From: CAYPHY01 sp964410625
Lineage (GTDB): Bacteria; Chloroflexota; Anaerolineae; Promineifilales; Promineifilaceae
Length of the DNA: 64,000 nt
Reading direction: 5' to 3'
Assembly: GCA_964410625.1 (NCBI GenBank)
Contig: CAYPHY010000005.1
Span: 124,001 to 188,000, forward strand
Position 1 is the stretch's first letter; each line of letters starts with the position of its first letter. A program made the translations under genes and the position numbers. Positions 23,498 to 31,691 of the stretch are shown piece by piece. Under the pieces are notes generated by a model that saw nothing but the letters and a program-made list of their open reading frames with translations, had not been told where the DNA came from and did no database searches.

Positions 23498-25897
23498 ATG
23501 GACAATTCTCAAGCCAACCCGTATGTAGGTCCACGACCGTTTGAGGAAAAGGACCGCTATTTTTTCGGCCGAGAACGTGAGGCACGCGATCTACTTGCCT
23601 TTGTGATCTCCGAACCACTGGTTCTTTTTTATGCTCAATCGGGCGCTGGTAAAAGTTCCATTGTCAATACTTCTCTTATACCTGGCTTGCGAAAAGAAGA
23701 GTTTACTGTGCTACCGATCGGTCGCGTTGGCGGCGAGTTGCCTGATAATATTGGGTCTGTTCGTAACATTTATACATTTAACCTTCTATCTAATCTGGAA
23801 CAAGAGGCTGATCCTTCTGGGTTCACACAACTGCTGCTCACCGATTATTTAGCCCAACTTGGAGAGAAAAACGGCCGCAAGCCGACCATCCTCATCATTG
23901 ATCAATTCGAAGAAATTATAACCACGCACGCTGGTCGCTGGCGGGATCGTGAGGATTTTTTCTGGCAATTACAAGGCGCATTCCAAAACGAACCTTGGTT
24001 GTGGGTTGTGTTAACTATGCGCGAAGATCACATTGCGGCGCTAGATCCCTTTGCGGAAATCTTGCCCGACCGCTTACGTGCTCGTTTCCATATGCAACAT
24101 CTAAATGTTGAGGCTGCCCAAACGGCTATAGAGGAACCAGCAAAACAGGCAGGCAAACCGTTTGAACGTGGTGTTGCAAGTATGCTCGTCAGGAACTTAA
24201 GCCAGATTCGAGAGATAGACCGGTCAACATCTACTTACCTTTATGGAGAATATGTTGAACCTGTTCAGTTACAGGTTGTTTGTTATCAGCTTTGGGAAAA
24301 TCTTAAAACACATCACTCATCAGTCATCACAGTCAACGATTTGCAAACTGTAGGGGACGTTGATCGCGCATTAGCAGCATTCTATAATGAGGCCATAGCC
24401 GATGTAGTGGAAGGAAAGCTGGTTTCGGAAATTGATCTGCGCAACTGGTTTAACCAACGGTTAATCACTGAAGCACACACTCGCGGCACAGTTTACCAGG
24501 GTGCAGAGAAGACGGCAGGGCTACAAAACGAAGTTGTCAACCAACTCGCTAATCGTTACTTGCTGCGAGCCGATCGGCGTGCCGGTGGTGTTTGGTATGA
24601 GATAGTTCACGACCGTTTCATACCACCTATCTTGCAAGCAAACCAGACTTGGCGGCAACAACAAAGTGCTTTGGTTCAGGCAGCAATCACTTGGAGTGAG
24701 TCAGGGCGCTCTACCTCAAAGCTGTTTCTTGGTGAACAACTTAAAGATACATTGGAAAACGCAAACTGGCGTACTTTAGAACCGGTAGTCATTGAGTTTC
24801 TAAAGGAATGCGGTCGTGTCAATCAAACTATCATAGAAAAAGAGGTTTTAAGAAGACAGGAGTTAGAACAGGCCCAAAAACTTGCTTTGGAACAGGAACA
24901 ACGTGCCGATACGGAGGCCAGGCACGCTAAACGATTACGAGCGCTTGTTATCGCCGTAGGGGTCATAAGCCTGATTGCTTTACTATTGCTTGGTTTTGCG
25001 CTCGTCACAAGACAATCAGCTATTGTCGCTGCCAGGCTTGCAAGAGAAAATGAGGGGCGAGCCTTAGAAGCTGAAGTGGAAGCTCAAAATGTGGCTGCGA
25101 TTGCAGCCAAAGCTTTAATGGATGAAGAAATATCGAATGCTACCGCGATTGCTGCTGTGGGAACTTCAGAGTATCAACAAAGAGAACTCGAGTTAAAGAG
25201 TACGGAGATTAGTTCAGAAGCGACAAGAAGCGGCAATTTAAGCAATGAACTTGTCACTCGCAATGCAATTATGGGAGCAACAGCCACTGTGATAGTTGCT
25301 ACCCAAACTGTGCTTGAGGAGACTATTATTTTAGATATTCCATACCTTTCACAGAGTGCTCCAACGGCTGCACGCTATGAAAGGGACGGCTCCCTCACCG
25401 CATTAGCTATGATTTTGAATGCAGACCCAAACAACGGCCGCGTTGTAACGACTGACATGTTATATGATCTTTATCGTCCTGCTACAGTAACTGGCATTAT
25501 TGATTTTCAAGCCATACAAATTATTGCTGGCAATGAAAACCTTCAACTTATCCATGAGCAAGCATGGCCTCAATCACCAAGCCCTTTAGATAATTTGAAG
25601 GCTAAGTTGAGAGAAAATAAACCAGTTATGGTTCTGGTAGACCACTTAAATCTAAGAAATACGGGAAGCAACTATGATAGAGGAAACTTTTTGGTCGTTA
25701 TAGGATTTGATTATGATCATGTTTATGTTCATGATCCCTCACCCAACGGTCTAGGCTGCTATCGCAAACTCACGAATGAGCAATTTGTGACTGCCTGGAG
25801 TTCAACATCTGATTTAAATGAGGGACGTCAATCAACAGGATTAGTATCTGAAAACAAGCTGTTTACCCGATTACCGACACTACCTTCAGGTTGTTAA
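23498..25897 (+). CDS. Transmembrane nSTAND1 NTPase with C-terminal degenerate C39-like domain
   Basis: 799 residues. N-terminal nSTAND1 module: NPYVGPRPFEEKDRYFFGRE, Walker A AQSGAGKSS (46-54), Walker B ILIIDQFEEI (131-140), REDHIA sensor region at 175-180. A winged-helix/arm region follows to about 390, then a coiled coil (445-480), one transmembrane helix (about 481-503) and a second coiled coil (505-575). Residues 609-770 resemble a C39-like peptidase domain (ILDIPYLSQ, TALAMIL, VVIGFDYDHVYVHDP), but the catalytic Cys position is Gly (G631) and the His position is Asn (N730). The C-terminal domain therefore probably senses rather than cuts, on the far side of the membrane. With the SIR2-EAD protein it forms a likely two-gene defence operon. 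Confidence 0.82.
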   Translation: MDNSQANPYVGPRPFEEKDRYFFGREREARDLLAFVISEPLVLFYAQSGAGKSSIVNTSLIPGLRKEEFTVLPIGRVGGELPDNIGSVRNIYTFNLLSNLEQEADPSGFTQLLLTDYLAQLGEKNGRKPTILIIDQFEEIITTHAGRWRDREDFFWQLQGAFQNEPWLWVVLTMREDHIAALDPFAEILPDRLRARFHMQHLNVEAAQTAIEEPAKQAGKPFERGVASMLVRNLSQIREIDRSTSTYLYGEYVEPVQLQVVCYQLWENLKTHHSSVITVNDLQTVGDVDRALAAFYNEAIADVVEGKLVSEIDLRNWFNQRLITEAHTRGTVYQGAEKTAGLQNEVVNQLANRYLLRADRRAGGVWYEIVHDRFIPPILQANQTWRQQQSALVQAAITWSESGRSTSKLFLGEQLKDTLENANWRTLEPVVIEFLKECGRVNQTIIEKEVLRRQELEQAQKLALEQEQRADTEARHAKRLRALVIAVGVISLIALLLLGFALVTRQSAIVAARLARENEGRALEAEVEAQNVAAIAAKALMDEEISNATAIAAVGTSEYQQRELELKSTEISSEATRSGNLSNELVTRNAIMGATATVIVATQTVLEETIILDIPYLSQSAPTAARYERDGSLTALAMILNADPNNGRVVTTDMLYDLYRPATVTGIIDFQAIQIIAGNENLQLIHEQAWPQSPSPLDNLKAKLRENKPVMVLVDHLNLRNTGSNYDRGNFLVVIGFDYDHVYVHDPSPNGLGCYRKLTNEQFVTAWSSTSDLNEGRQSTGLVSENKLFTRLPTLPSGC

Positions 25898-25934
25898 AAT
25901 TTGAATTATCAGAATAACGTTAGGGAGGAAGCCC

Positions 25935-27431
25935 ATGCCCAGCAAACTCGGCCCCCATTTTATTGGCACACCCGGCATCGAGCGTTGGATTGCCGCCGGA
26001 ACGCGCGTCTTTAAGTTTGATCCCTCCAGCCTGGGGGCAAGCTTTCAAGTCCCTGCCGGTCATCTGGTAGTCGGCAAGCTTGACCAGCGCGAGGACCGGC
26101 TGAATCTGACTGATTGGAAAGCGTATAAGAATCAGGGCTGGACGCCGCAGCAAACGGCGCAGCACCGTTTCGACGCCCAACGCAATATCTATGTCGGCGC
26201 GAACAAGCCGCGTGTCAATCGCTATGAGGTGAATCCGCGCATTGATATCTGGGAGGATGACAACGAAGTCGTGCCAGACAATCCAGCGGAAGCGCAATGG
26301 TATGCAGCTTATTGCATTGCCATGATGCAGCTGTATGAGTCCATCGGTAAAAAGCGGGCCAACTTTAACTTTGCGGTCGGTACGCCGCACATCCAGCCTG
26401 GTTCGCCCAATGACGTCTGGCCGCATCTCATTCCCGCCATCCGCCACGCCCACGCTCATGGTCACTACATTGCATTGCACGAATATATGGGGTGTGAAGC
26501 GGATTATGGTGTGGGTTACAAGCAGATCAACGCCCAACGGCAGCCCGTGCGCCAATGGCACGGCCGCACCCACCCCGACGGCCGACCCAACGAAACTTAC
26601 CCCTATGGCTACGTCGTCCTGCGCTATCGCCAGATTTACGACCTCTATTTGCGGCCGCATAACCTCCACACGACCCCCTTGCTAATCACCGAATGTGGTT
26701 GCGACAGCGTGGAGACGGTGACGCCGTTGGGTAAGAGCGTTGGTACGTGGAAGGAGCATGTTGGGCATTGGGCGGCCGAAGGCAAGGACCCGGAAAGTCA
26801 TTATGCCGCGATGCTGCAATGGTATGACCAACGCCTGCGTGAAGACGAGTTTGTTAAAGGTGCGATGATTTTCACCGTTGGCTCTGTCGGCAACTGGGTT
26901 AACTGGGATATTTCCGGCACTCGCGTCGAAGAACGTATCTTGGGCCATATTGCTGCCGAACGAAACAAGGTGGATACGCCCATTCCCCATGACACGCCCG
27001 TTGTTGTCACTGAGCCAGAGGGCCAGAACGCGGCCGCGGCCGAAGGCTTCTCTACCAACACCAACATCAGTCATTTAACTCCCGGCCAGACGTTCCAGGC
27101 TACCTGGACTTTTCGCAACACCGGGACCACAACGTGGGACAGTAGTTACCGGTTGTTCCATACCTTGCAACGCCATGCCGAAAACAAAGGTCTTATCCGT
27201 GTGATCATGGGCGCGACTTCGCCGCGGCCGATCACAGATGTGGGCGCGCCTGCGCAGGTCCGGCCGGGCGAGACCGTCAAACTTACGCTGCCTTTCAAAG
27301 CCCCTGGAGGAGCGGGAATTTTCAGCACTAGTTGGCAGTTGAAGGATGGAAACGGCAACCGGTTCGGCCCCATTCGCTGGATGCGTGTTGTTGTAGTAGC
27401 GGAACACCGTTCAGATGCTGGCGGTGGGTAG
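25935..27431 (+). CDS. Glycoside-hydrolase-like TIM-barrel protein with C-terminal NBR1/Ig-like domain
   Basis: 498 residues; GGGAGGAAGCCC gives a strong ribosome binding site. The first about 345 residues look like a clan-A type (beta/alpha)8 hydrolase: HEYMG (E183) would be the acid/base and LLITECGCD (E253) the nucleophile, with GAMIFTVGS later. Residues about 376-490 match the NBR1-like Ig domain seen in bacterial exported hydrolases (LTPGQTFQATWTFRNTGTTT, SWQLKDGNGNRFGP). No signal peptide is visible, odd for such a protein. GC content and CGGCCG words are those of the host, so it is likely outside the defence island even though it is only 37 bases downstream. Confidence 0.75.
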   Translation: MPSKLGPHFIGTPGIERWIAAGTRVFKFDPSSLGASFQVPAGHLVVGKLDQREDRLNLTDWKAYKNQGWTPQQTAQHRFDAQRNIYVGANKPRVNRYEVNPRIDIWEDDNEVVPDNPAEAQWYAAYCIAMMQLYESIGKKRANFNFAVGTPHIQPGSPNDVWPHLIPAIRHAHAHGHYIALHEYMGCEADYGVGYKQINAQRQPVRQWHGRTHPDGRPNETYPYGYVVLRYRQIYDLYLRPHNLHTTPLLITECGCDSVETVTPLGKSVGTWKEHVGHWAAEGKDPESHYAAMLQWYDQRLREDEFVKGAMIFTVGSVGNWVNWDISGTRVEERILGHIAAERNKVDTPIPHDTPVVVTEPEGQNAAAAEGFSTNTNISHLTPGQTFQATWTFRNTGTTTWDSSYRLFHTLQRHAENKGLIRVIMGATSPRPITDVGAPAQVRPGETVKLTLPFKAPGGAGIFSTSWQLKDGNGNRFGPIRWMRVVVVAEHRSDAGGG

Positions 27432-27465
27432 TGGTTAGTGGGTAAGGCGAGTACAGGTCGGTTGT

Positions 27466-28149
27466 TTATTCAAGGATGATCTCCACCACACAAAGGCCTT
27501 CGCTCTCACACTCCGTCACTTCCTCGCCTTGATACAACACACTGAATGTCCTACGCCAAAAGCGGTTCTGGCCGCGGCGTTGCAATCGTTCGCCTACCAG
27601 TTCACAGGGTACATCCGGCGTTTGCGAATCATCCGCGTCATTCCAGACTGCCGTGCAACCTCCCGGAACTAAGGATGGAATCCCCCACTCTGCACCTTCC
27701 ACTGCTCCTCTACCCCCACCCAGTTGTAATCCTTCCAGTGGAAAAGGCTGAGCGGATTCATTGACCACAAAGAGACTGTCCTCGCCATTGATAACCAACT
27801 GCAAGCGATAGACGGCCGCCACTTCCGTAGGCACGGCCGTAGCAGTGAGGCTGGGTGTAGGTGTTGCTGATGGCATAGGCGATGGACTGGGAGTTAGGTT
27901 GGGTGTAGCAGTCGCTGTCAAAGTGGGTGTGGCGGGTTCCGTTTCCGTTGCAGCTATCGTTGGTGAAACCTCCGCTGTAGGCGAGTTTGTCGGACTGGCT
28001 TCCACGTCGGCGACGGCCGTTAGGGCCACATCAGTTGCCGCTGGTGTGCGGATTTCCAGAGTCGGTACTGGGCTACCGCTACCAACGATGCCCGGCCACA
28101 GCCGGTATAAACCTAAACAAAGTAAAACAAGCAGTGGCAAGCCAATCAA
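27466..28149 (-). CDS. Membrane-anchored Pro/Thr-rich protein; probable C-terminal half of the adjacent kinase
   Basis: 227 residues from a weak TTG start. One transmembrane helix at the very N-terminus (IGLPLLVLLCLGLYRLW), then a long Pro/Thr/Ser-rich stretch to about residue 108, then a small extracellular domain with paired cysteines (GGCTAVW, DVPCELVG, ECESEGLCVV). The reading frame stays open upstream of the TTG for more than 50 codons, giving a basic juxtamembrane segment (SRGRKRRPPLVHVETP). That is what one expects if this is the outer part of the Ser/Thr kinase gene and a frameshift near 28230 splits them. It overlaps the kinase stop by four bases. Confidence 0.7.
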   Translation of the reverse strand: MIGLPLLVLLCLGLYRLWPGIVGSGSPVPTLEIRTPAATDVALTAVADVEASPTNSPTAEVSPTIAATETEPATPTLTATATPNLTPSPSPMPSATPTPSLTATAVPTEVAAVYRLQLVINGEDSLFVVNESAQPFPLEGLQLGGGRGAVEGAEWGIPSLVPGGCTAVWNDADDSQTPDVPCELVGERLQRRGQNRFWRRTFSVLYQGEEVTECESEGLCVVEIILE

Positions 28150-29198
28150 CAGCGCCAGGCAAGAGCGTGCTGCGCCACGACGGGTTGGCGCGGCTGGTGT
28201 CTCAACATGGACCAGGGGTGGCCTTCGCTTTCTTCCTCTTGAGGGTGTTTCTGCAACGTCGTGGTTATTGGCGGTGGTTGCCGGTCGAGCAATGTCTCGC
28301 GTTCCGAAAAGGAATCGCTCAAGGCATCGTCGGCAGATGGCCGAGGCAAAATCCAGGTTGCCTCGGCCGCTTCCCAGAGCGCATCGCTCAGCGCCACACC
28401 AGAGCGGTAGCGATCTGCCGGGTTTCTCGCCAATGCCTTTAGAATGACGGCCACGACGGCCGGAGGAATGTCGGGTCGAACACGGCGTGGGGAGGGAGGC
28501 GGCTGGTAAAGTCGTAGCTCCGCCACCTGCGCCGCGTTGCCGCCATCAAAGGGTAGCTGGTTGGTGAACATTTGGTAGAGGATCACCCCAACGGCATAGA
28601 GATCGCTTTGCGGCACGACATCGGCCGAGGAAAGCACTTGCTCTGGGGCAATGTAGTGTGGTGTGCCAAAGACATCCCCCTGGGTGTCTTCGTCTGTTAG
28701 CAACGAGAGGCCGAAGTCGGTCAGGATAACATGCCCCTGTTGATCAAGCAGAATATTGGATGGCTTTACATCGCGGTGAATGATCCCTTGTTCGTGGGCA
28801 TAGTCCAGTGCTTGCAGCAATTCGCTGGCGATCCGCAACGCCTCCTCCACTTCCATATATACTCCATCGCGACGATAGGCATCGAGGTGGTCGGCTAAGG
28901 TGCGCCCCTCTACATATTTCATCACGATATAGAGCAAACCCTCGGTTTCCCCGTAGCGGTAGACCTGGACAATGTGAGGATGGTCGAGGCGGGCAATGGC
29001 CTGGGCTTCATAGGCAAAGCGCCGCACATAATCGGGGTTGGCACGCAGCGGCCGGGCGATAGTCTTAATCGTTACATAGCGACGCAAATGGCTGTCGAAC
29101 CCCAAATAGACATGCCCCATCGCCCCCTGCCCCAGCAGCGAGATAAGCTGGTATTCATCTAGTTGTCGGCCGATCAGACTATCTTCTTCTCTCAACAA
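28146..29198 (-). CDS. Ser/Thr protein kinase (PknB-like), catalytic domain
   Basis: 350 residues. Gly-rich loop GQGAMGHV (23-30), catalytic lysine K45 in YVTIKT, HRDVKPSN (141-148), DFGLS (161), GTPHYIAPEQ (178-187): all residues for an active Hanks-type kinase are present. Start is TTG 29198 with AGGAG eight bases upstream. After about residue 300 the sequence becomes Pro/Ser/Thr-rich, and the last about 35 residues (after LQKHP) look like out-of-frame translation, because the alternative frame gives a basic linker and transmembrane helix continuing into the next gene. The intact protein would be cytoplasmic kinase, one membrane helix, and an outer sensor domain. Confidence 0.9.
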   Translation of the reverse strand: MLREEDSLIGRQLDEYQLISLLGQGAMGHVYLGFDSHLRRYVTIKTIARPLRANPDYVRRFAYEAQAIARLDHPHIVQVYRYGETEGLLYIVMKYVEGRTLADHLDAYRRDGVYMEVEEALRIASELLQALDYAHEQGIIHRDVKPSNILLDQQGHVILTDFGLSLLTDEDTQGDVFGTPHYIAPEQVLSSADVVPQSDLYAVGVILYQMFTNQLPFDGGNAAQVAELRLYQPPPSPRRVRPDIPPAVVAVILKALARNPADRYRSGVALSDALWEAAEATWILPRPSADDALSDSFSERETLLDRQPPPITTTLQKHPQEEESEGHPWSMLRHQPRQPVVAQHALAWRC

Positions 29199-29286
29199 AA
29201 AGCTCCTATGCTGCTTGCCACTTTGTACTCAGTTTGCTTTGATTGTAGCAAAAGGAAAGCGATGTTATGCTAAAATAGCGGTAGGT

Positions 29287-29646
29287 ATGGATATATTCTT
29301 AGACAAGGCGTTAGAGTGCTTAGCTGGTGCTGAGAGTGAGTTTGCAAACGGCCGTTACAATAACTGTGCCAATCGTTGTTTTTATGCTTGCTTTCAAGCT
29401 GCTATCGCTGCGCTTGCGAATTCTGGTGTTTCAGCCAGCGGCAATCAAGTTCACCTTAACGTTACCGTAGATGTCGAGGATACCGACGAGGTCGTAGATA
29501 TTTTTATTGATCGAGAATTAGAGATGCAGGTCGAAGAAGAACTGCCAGTTTATGTATTTGTGCTTCGGCCGTTGGAGCGCGTTCTGGAGGAGCTCAGGCA
29601 ACAGCCACAGCCGCGCTATGGTCAGGCTTTGCTGACCATGGAATAG
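29287..29646 (+). CDS. HEPN-like N-terminus joined to an unrecognised C-terminus
   Basis: 119 residues from ATG 29287. The first about 50 residues (LDKALECLAGAESEFANGRY, NNCANRCFYACFQAAIAAL) match the start of HEPN-domain proteins, which usually pair with MNT nucleotidyltransferases. The second half (VHLNVTVDVEDTDEVVDIFI, ELPVYVFVLRPLERVLEELR) is not HEPN. The Arg-x4-6-His ribonuclease motif of HEPN is not seen. It may be an in-frame deletion chimera between two accessory genes. No nucleotidyltransferase gene is adjacent. Confidence 0.5.
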   Translation: MDIFLDKALECLAGAESEFANGRYNNCANRCFYACFQAAIAALANSGVSASGNQVHLNVTVDVEDTDEVVDIFIDRELEMQVEEELPVYVFVLRPLERVLEELRQQPQPRYGQALLTME

Positions 29647-29663
29647 TGTGAGGTCCCTTATTT

Positions 29664-30155
29664 ATGGGCCAGGCCGACTTCTGGATACTTGTTCTCTCTT
29701 ACTGGATTCATCTCCTTGCCACCGTCGTCTGGTTGGGGGGCCAGGCGTTGATCGCTCTGGTTGCATTGCCTGCTCTACGTCAGGGGACATTGGCCGGTAA
29801 TCAGTGGTGGCAGATTCAAAAACGCTTTCTCCCCTGGGTGAATGCCAGTCTGGTCATACTGCTCATCACCGGCTTCATCCAGATGACCAATGACAGCAAC
29901 TATACCGGTTTCCTCGCTGTGGACTCACTCTGGGCGTGGGCGATTCTCCTGAAACACATCGCTTTCCTCGGTATGGTTGCCATCACCGCCTATGTTCAGG
30001 CTGTTCTCTACCCCGCTATCTCCCGCCTACAAATGCTCTCCCAAGCAGCGGCCGAATCCACGCAGCTTCACCACCAAGAGATCCGGCTTCTCCGCCTTAA
30101 TCTGCTTTGCGCAGCCCTCGTCCTCTTCTTTACTGCGCTGGCTACCGCCATCTAA
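29664..30155 (+). CDS. CopD-like membrane protein
   Basis: 163 residues with four transmembrane helices. YWIHLLATVVWLGGQALIAL is the first helix with the conserved His and Trp-x-Gly-Gly seen in the CopD/YedE-neighbour family (PF05425-like), and LLKHIAFLGMVAITAYVQAV carries another conserved His. Members are linked to copper or heme handling in the inner membrane. It is 17 bases after the HEPN-like gene. No copper-binding partner gene (CopC) is in view, so the substrate is uncertain. Confidence 0.7.
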   Translation: MGQADFWILVLSYWIHLLATVVWLGGQALIALVALPALRQGTLAGNQWWQIQKRFLPWVNASLVILLITGFIQMTNDSNYTGFLAVDSLWAWAILLKHIAFLGMVAITAYVQAVLYPAISRLQMLSQAAAESTQLHHQEIRLLRLNLLCAALVLFFTALATAI

Positions 30156-30341
30156 AGCGATTCTCCGCAAACCACCATCTCTATGCCCTGATCTATATCC
30201 TGCGTGAAGAAAACGTAAGTTTGTTCGTAAGTCTATCGTAATAGACTCCTTATTAGCGTTCATAAGGATGAATGCTACTACACCGTAGTCGCCTGAGCAG
30301 CAGTATCACTTAGGTACAGAGATTGACGAGGACGAGAACCA

Positions 30342-31004
30342 ATGATTCAGGCCCCAGCAACTAAACCATTAACTGCAAGAGAAGGCATCTGGGCAAAACG
30401 CGCTGCCACGCGCCGTATGAATCGTTGGCTTAAGAGTGCTCTCGACTACACGCTAACCATTCCCACTTTGATCCTGATCGCGCCGCTGTTGTTGGTCATC
30501 GCGCTGTTGATCAAGCTCGATTCCCGTGGCCCAGTCATCTATCGTCATCGCGTTCTCGGCCGCAACGGCCGTGAATTCGACGCCTTCAAATTCCGCACGA
30601 TGTATGTGGATGCTGAGGAACGGATGTTGAAGAACCGCCAACAGTGGGTAGCCTTCATGCAGAACCGTGACCTTGACAACGACCCGCGTCTGACCCGTGT
30701 CGGCCGTTTGTTGCGTCGTTATGGTCTCGATGAGCTACCACGTCTCTTTAACGTGCTGGAACGAAACATGTCGTTGGTCGGCCCGCGCATGATGACCCGC
30801 GCAGAGATGCTCAAGTTCGGCCACCAGATCGAAGGGTATACTACTGTGCTGCCCGGCATGACCGGCTTGTGGCAAGTCAGCGGGCATCCAACACTTGACG
30901 AACGCGTCCGCCTGGAGCGAGAGTATATCCAGCATTGGTCCATCGGCCTCGACGTCCAAATTCTTCTCCAATCGGTAGTTGTCGCGTTTGCCCAAGAAGC
31001 GTAA
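30342..31004 (+). CDS. Bacterial sugar transferase (polyprenyl-phosphate hexose-1-P transferase)
   Basis: 220 residues. One re-entrant/transmembrane helix (TLILIAPLLLVIALLIKLDS), then GPVIYRHRVLGRNGREF, FKFRTMYVDAEERM with the catalytic Asp-Glu pair, RRYGLDELPRLFNVL, MSLVGPRMM, PGMTGLWQVSGH and the C-terminal YIQHWSIGLDVQILL: all blocks of the PglC/WcaJ monotopic family. It transfers a sugar-1-phosphate to undecaprenyl phosphate to start exopolysaccharide or O-unit synthesis. This is the short form without the N-terminal four-helix domain. A strong terminator follows, so it is the last gene of its unit. Confidence 0.92.
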   Translation: MIQAPATKPLTAREGIWAKRAATRRMNRWLKSALDYTLTIPTLILIAPLLLVIALLIKLDSRGPVIYRHRVLGRNGREFDAFKFRTMYVDAEERMLKNRQQWVAFMQNRDLDNDPRLTRVGRLLRRYGLDELPRLFNVLERNMSLVGPRMMTRAEMLKFGHQIEGYTTVLPGMTGLWQVSGHPTLDERVRLEREYIQHWSIGLDVQILLQSVVVAFAQEA

Positions 31005-31035
31005 CAAACCTGATCCTACCTTCTAGCAAGCGATG

Positions 31036-31069
31036 AAAGCCCCTACGAGCATTCGTAGGGGCTTTTTAG
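31036..31069 (+). terminator. Rho-independent terminator after the sugar transferase
   Basis: AAAGCCCCTACGA-GCAT-TCGTAGGGGCTTTTT: perfect 13-bp stem with tetraloop and T-run. Confidence 0.92.
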
Positions 31070-31101
31070 TTTCTTGAATCTATCTTTGTTAGAATTATCA
31101 G

Positions 31102-31155
31102 ATGCCAGAACTATCCAGGTTTTATGGTACCATTTTCTACCATGAGAGAAAATAG
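31102..31155 (+). pseudogene. DUF4160 remnant (start only)
   Basis: Seventeen codons, MPELSRFYGTIFYHERK, match the conserved beginning of DUF4160 toxin-antitoxin proteins (MPxISRFYGIxI). A stop follows at 31153. The remaining about 60 residues are missing. Confidence 0.5.
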
Positions 31156-31157
31156 TG

Positions 31158-31232
31158 ATGAACCATTTAGCAATCAGTGTGGTTGATTTTGAGAGTGAAC
31201 CCCGTCTTTATGCTGTCTTTGGTTATGAATAG
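31158..31232 (+). pseudogene. DUF2442-like remnant (start only)
   Basis: Twenty-four codons, HLAISVVDFESEPRLYAVF in the core, resemble the N-terminus of DUF2442, the usual partner encoded after DUF4160. It starts three bases after the DUF4160 stop and ends at TAG 31230, so both halves of the pair are truncated. Confidence 0.45.
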
Positions 31233-31262
31233 TTATCAGAGTTGCATGAGGTTATTCGAGTA

Positions 31263-31685
31263 ATGGCAAACAAGCAGTGGATGTTCGATCCCAACGCCGG
31301 TGGAAAGAAGATACCAGATCGCGTTAAAGATGAAGTGACGAGGCGTATTGAGCAATATGCGGCCGAACACTTTTCCGGCCGCTATACCAGGTTGAACACT
31401 CGTTTTCGCGGTCAATTTTGTTACATTGACGCTTACCAGGAGCCGGTTGTTATGGAAGGTTGGCCGCCCGAAGATTGGGGGGTCAGCCGCGACGAGTATC
31501 TCGAACAACTGCGTAATACGCCAATACATCTATGCCGCCTGCGCTACTTTGGCAATGATGAATGGGGGTTTGCCTTCTACACTTATAGCAATGAGCGCTA
31601 TGAGTTGTCGGTTTATCCAAACGGCAGTTTCACCGGCACGCCAGAGGATGCTTTTGCAACGGCCGCATCTGTTTACCTCACCTAA
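31263..31685 (+). CDS. Conserved hypothetical protein
   Basis: 140 residues from ATG 31263; the frame is open seven codons further. The N-terminus NKQWMFDPNAGGKKIPD and the core FRGQFCYIDAYQEP, RLRYFGNDEWGFAFYTYSNE look like a small conserved protein I have met in filamentous bacteria and Chloroflexota, without known function. No signal peptide, membrane helix or catalytic motif. Aromatic-rich beta structure is likely. It ends seven bases before rtcA, so the two may be co-transcribed. Confidence 0.65.
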   Translation: MANKQWMFDPNAGGKKIPDRVKDEVTRRIEQYAAEHFSGRYTRLNTRFRGQFCYIDAYQEPVVMEGWPPEDWGVSRDEYLEQLRNTPIHLCRLRYFGNDEWGFAFYTYSNERYELSVYPNGSFTGTPEDAFATAASVYLT

Positions 31686-31691
31686 TCAACC

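Noticed and set aside
25935..27431. GH-like gene as third member of the defence operon
   Set aside because: Host-like GC and several CGGCCG words, own strong ribosome binding site, unrelated domain type; 37-base spacing alone is weak evidence.
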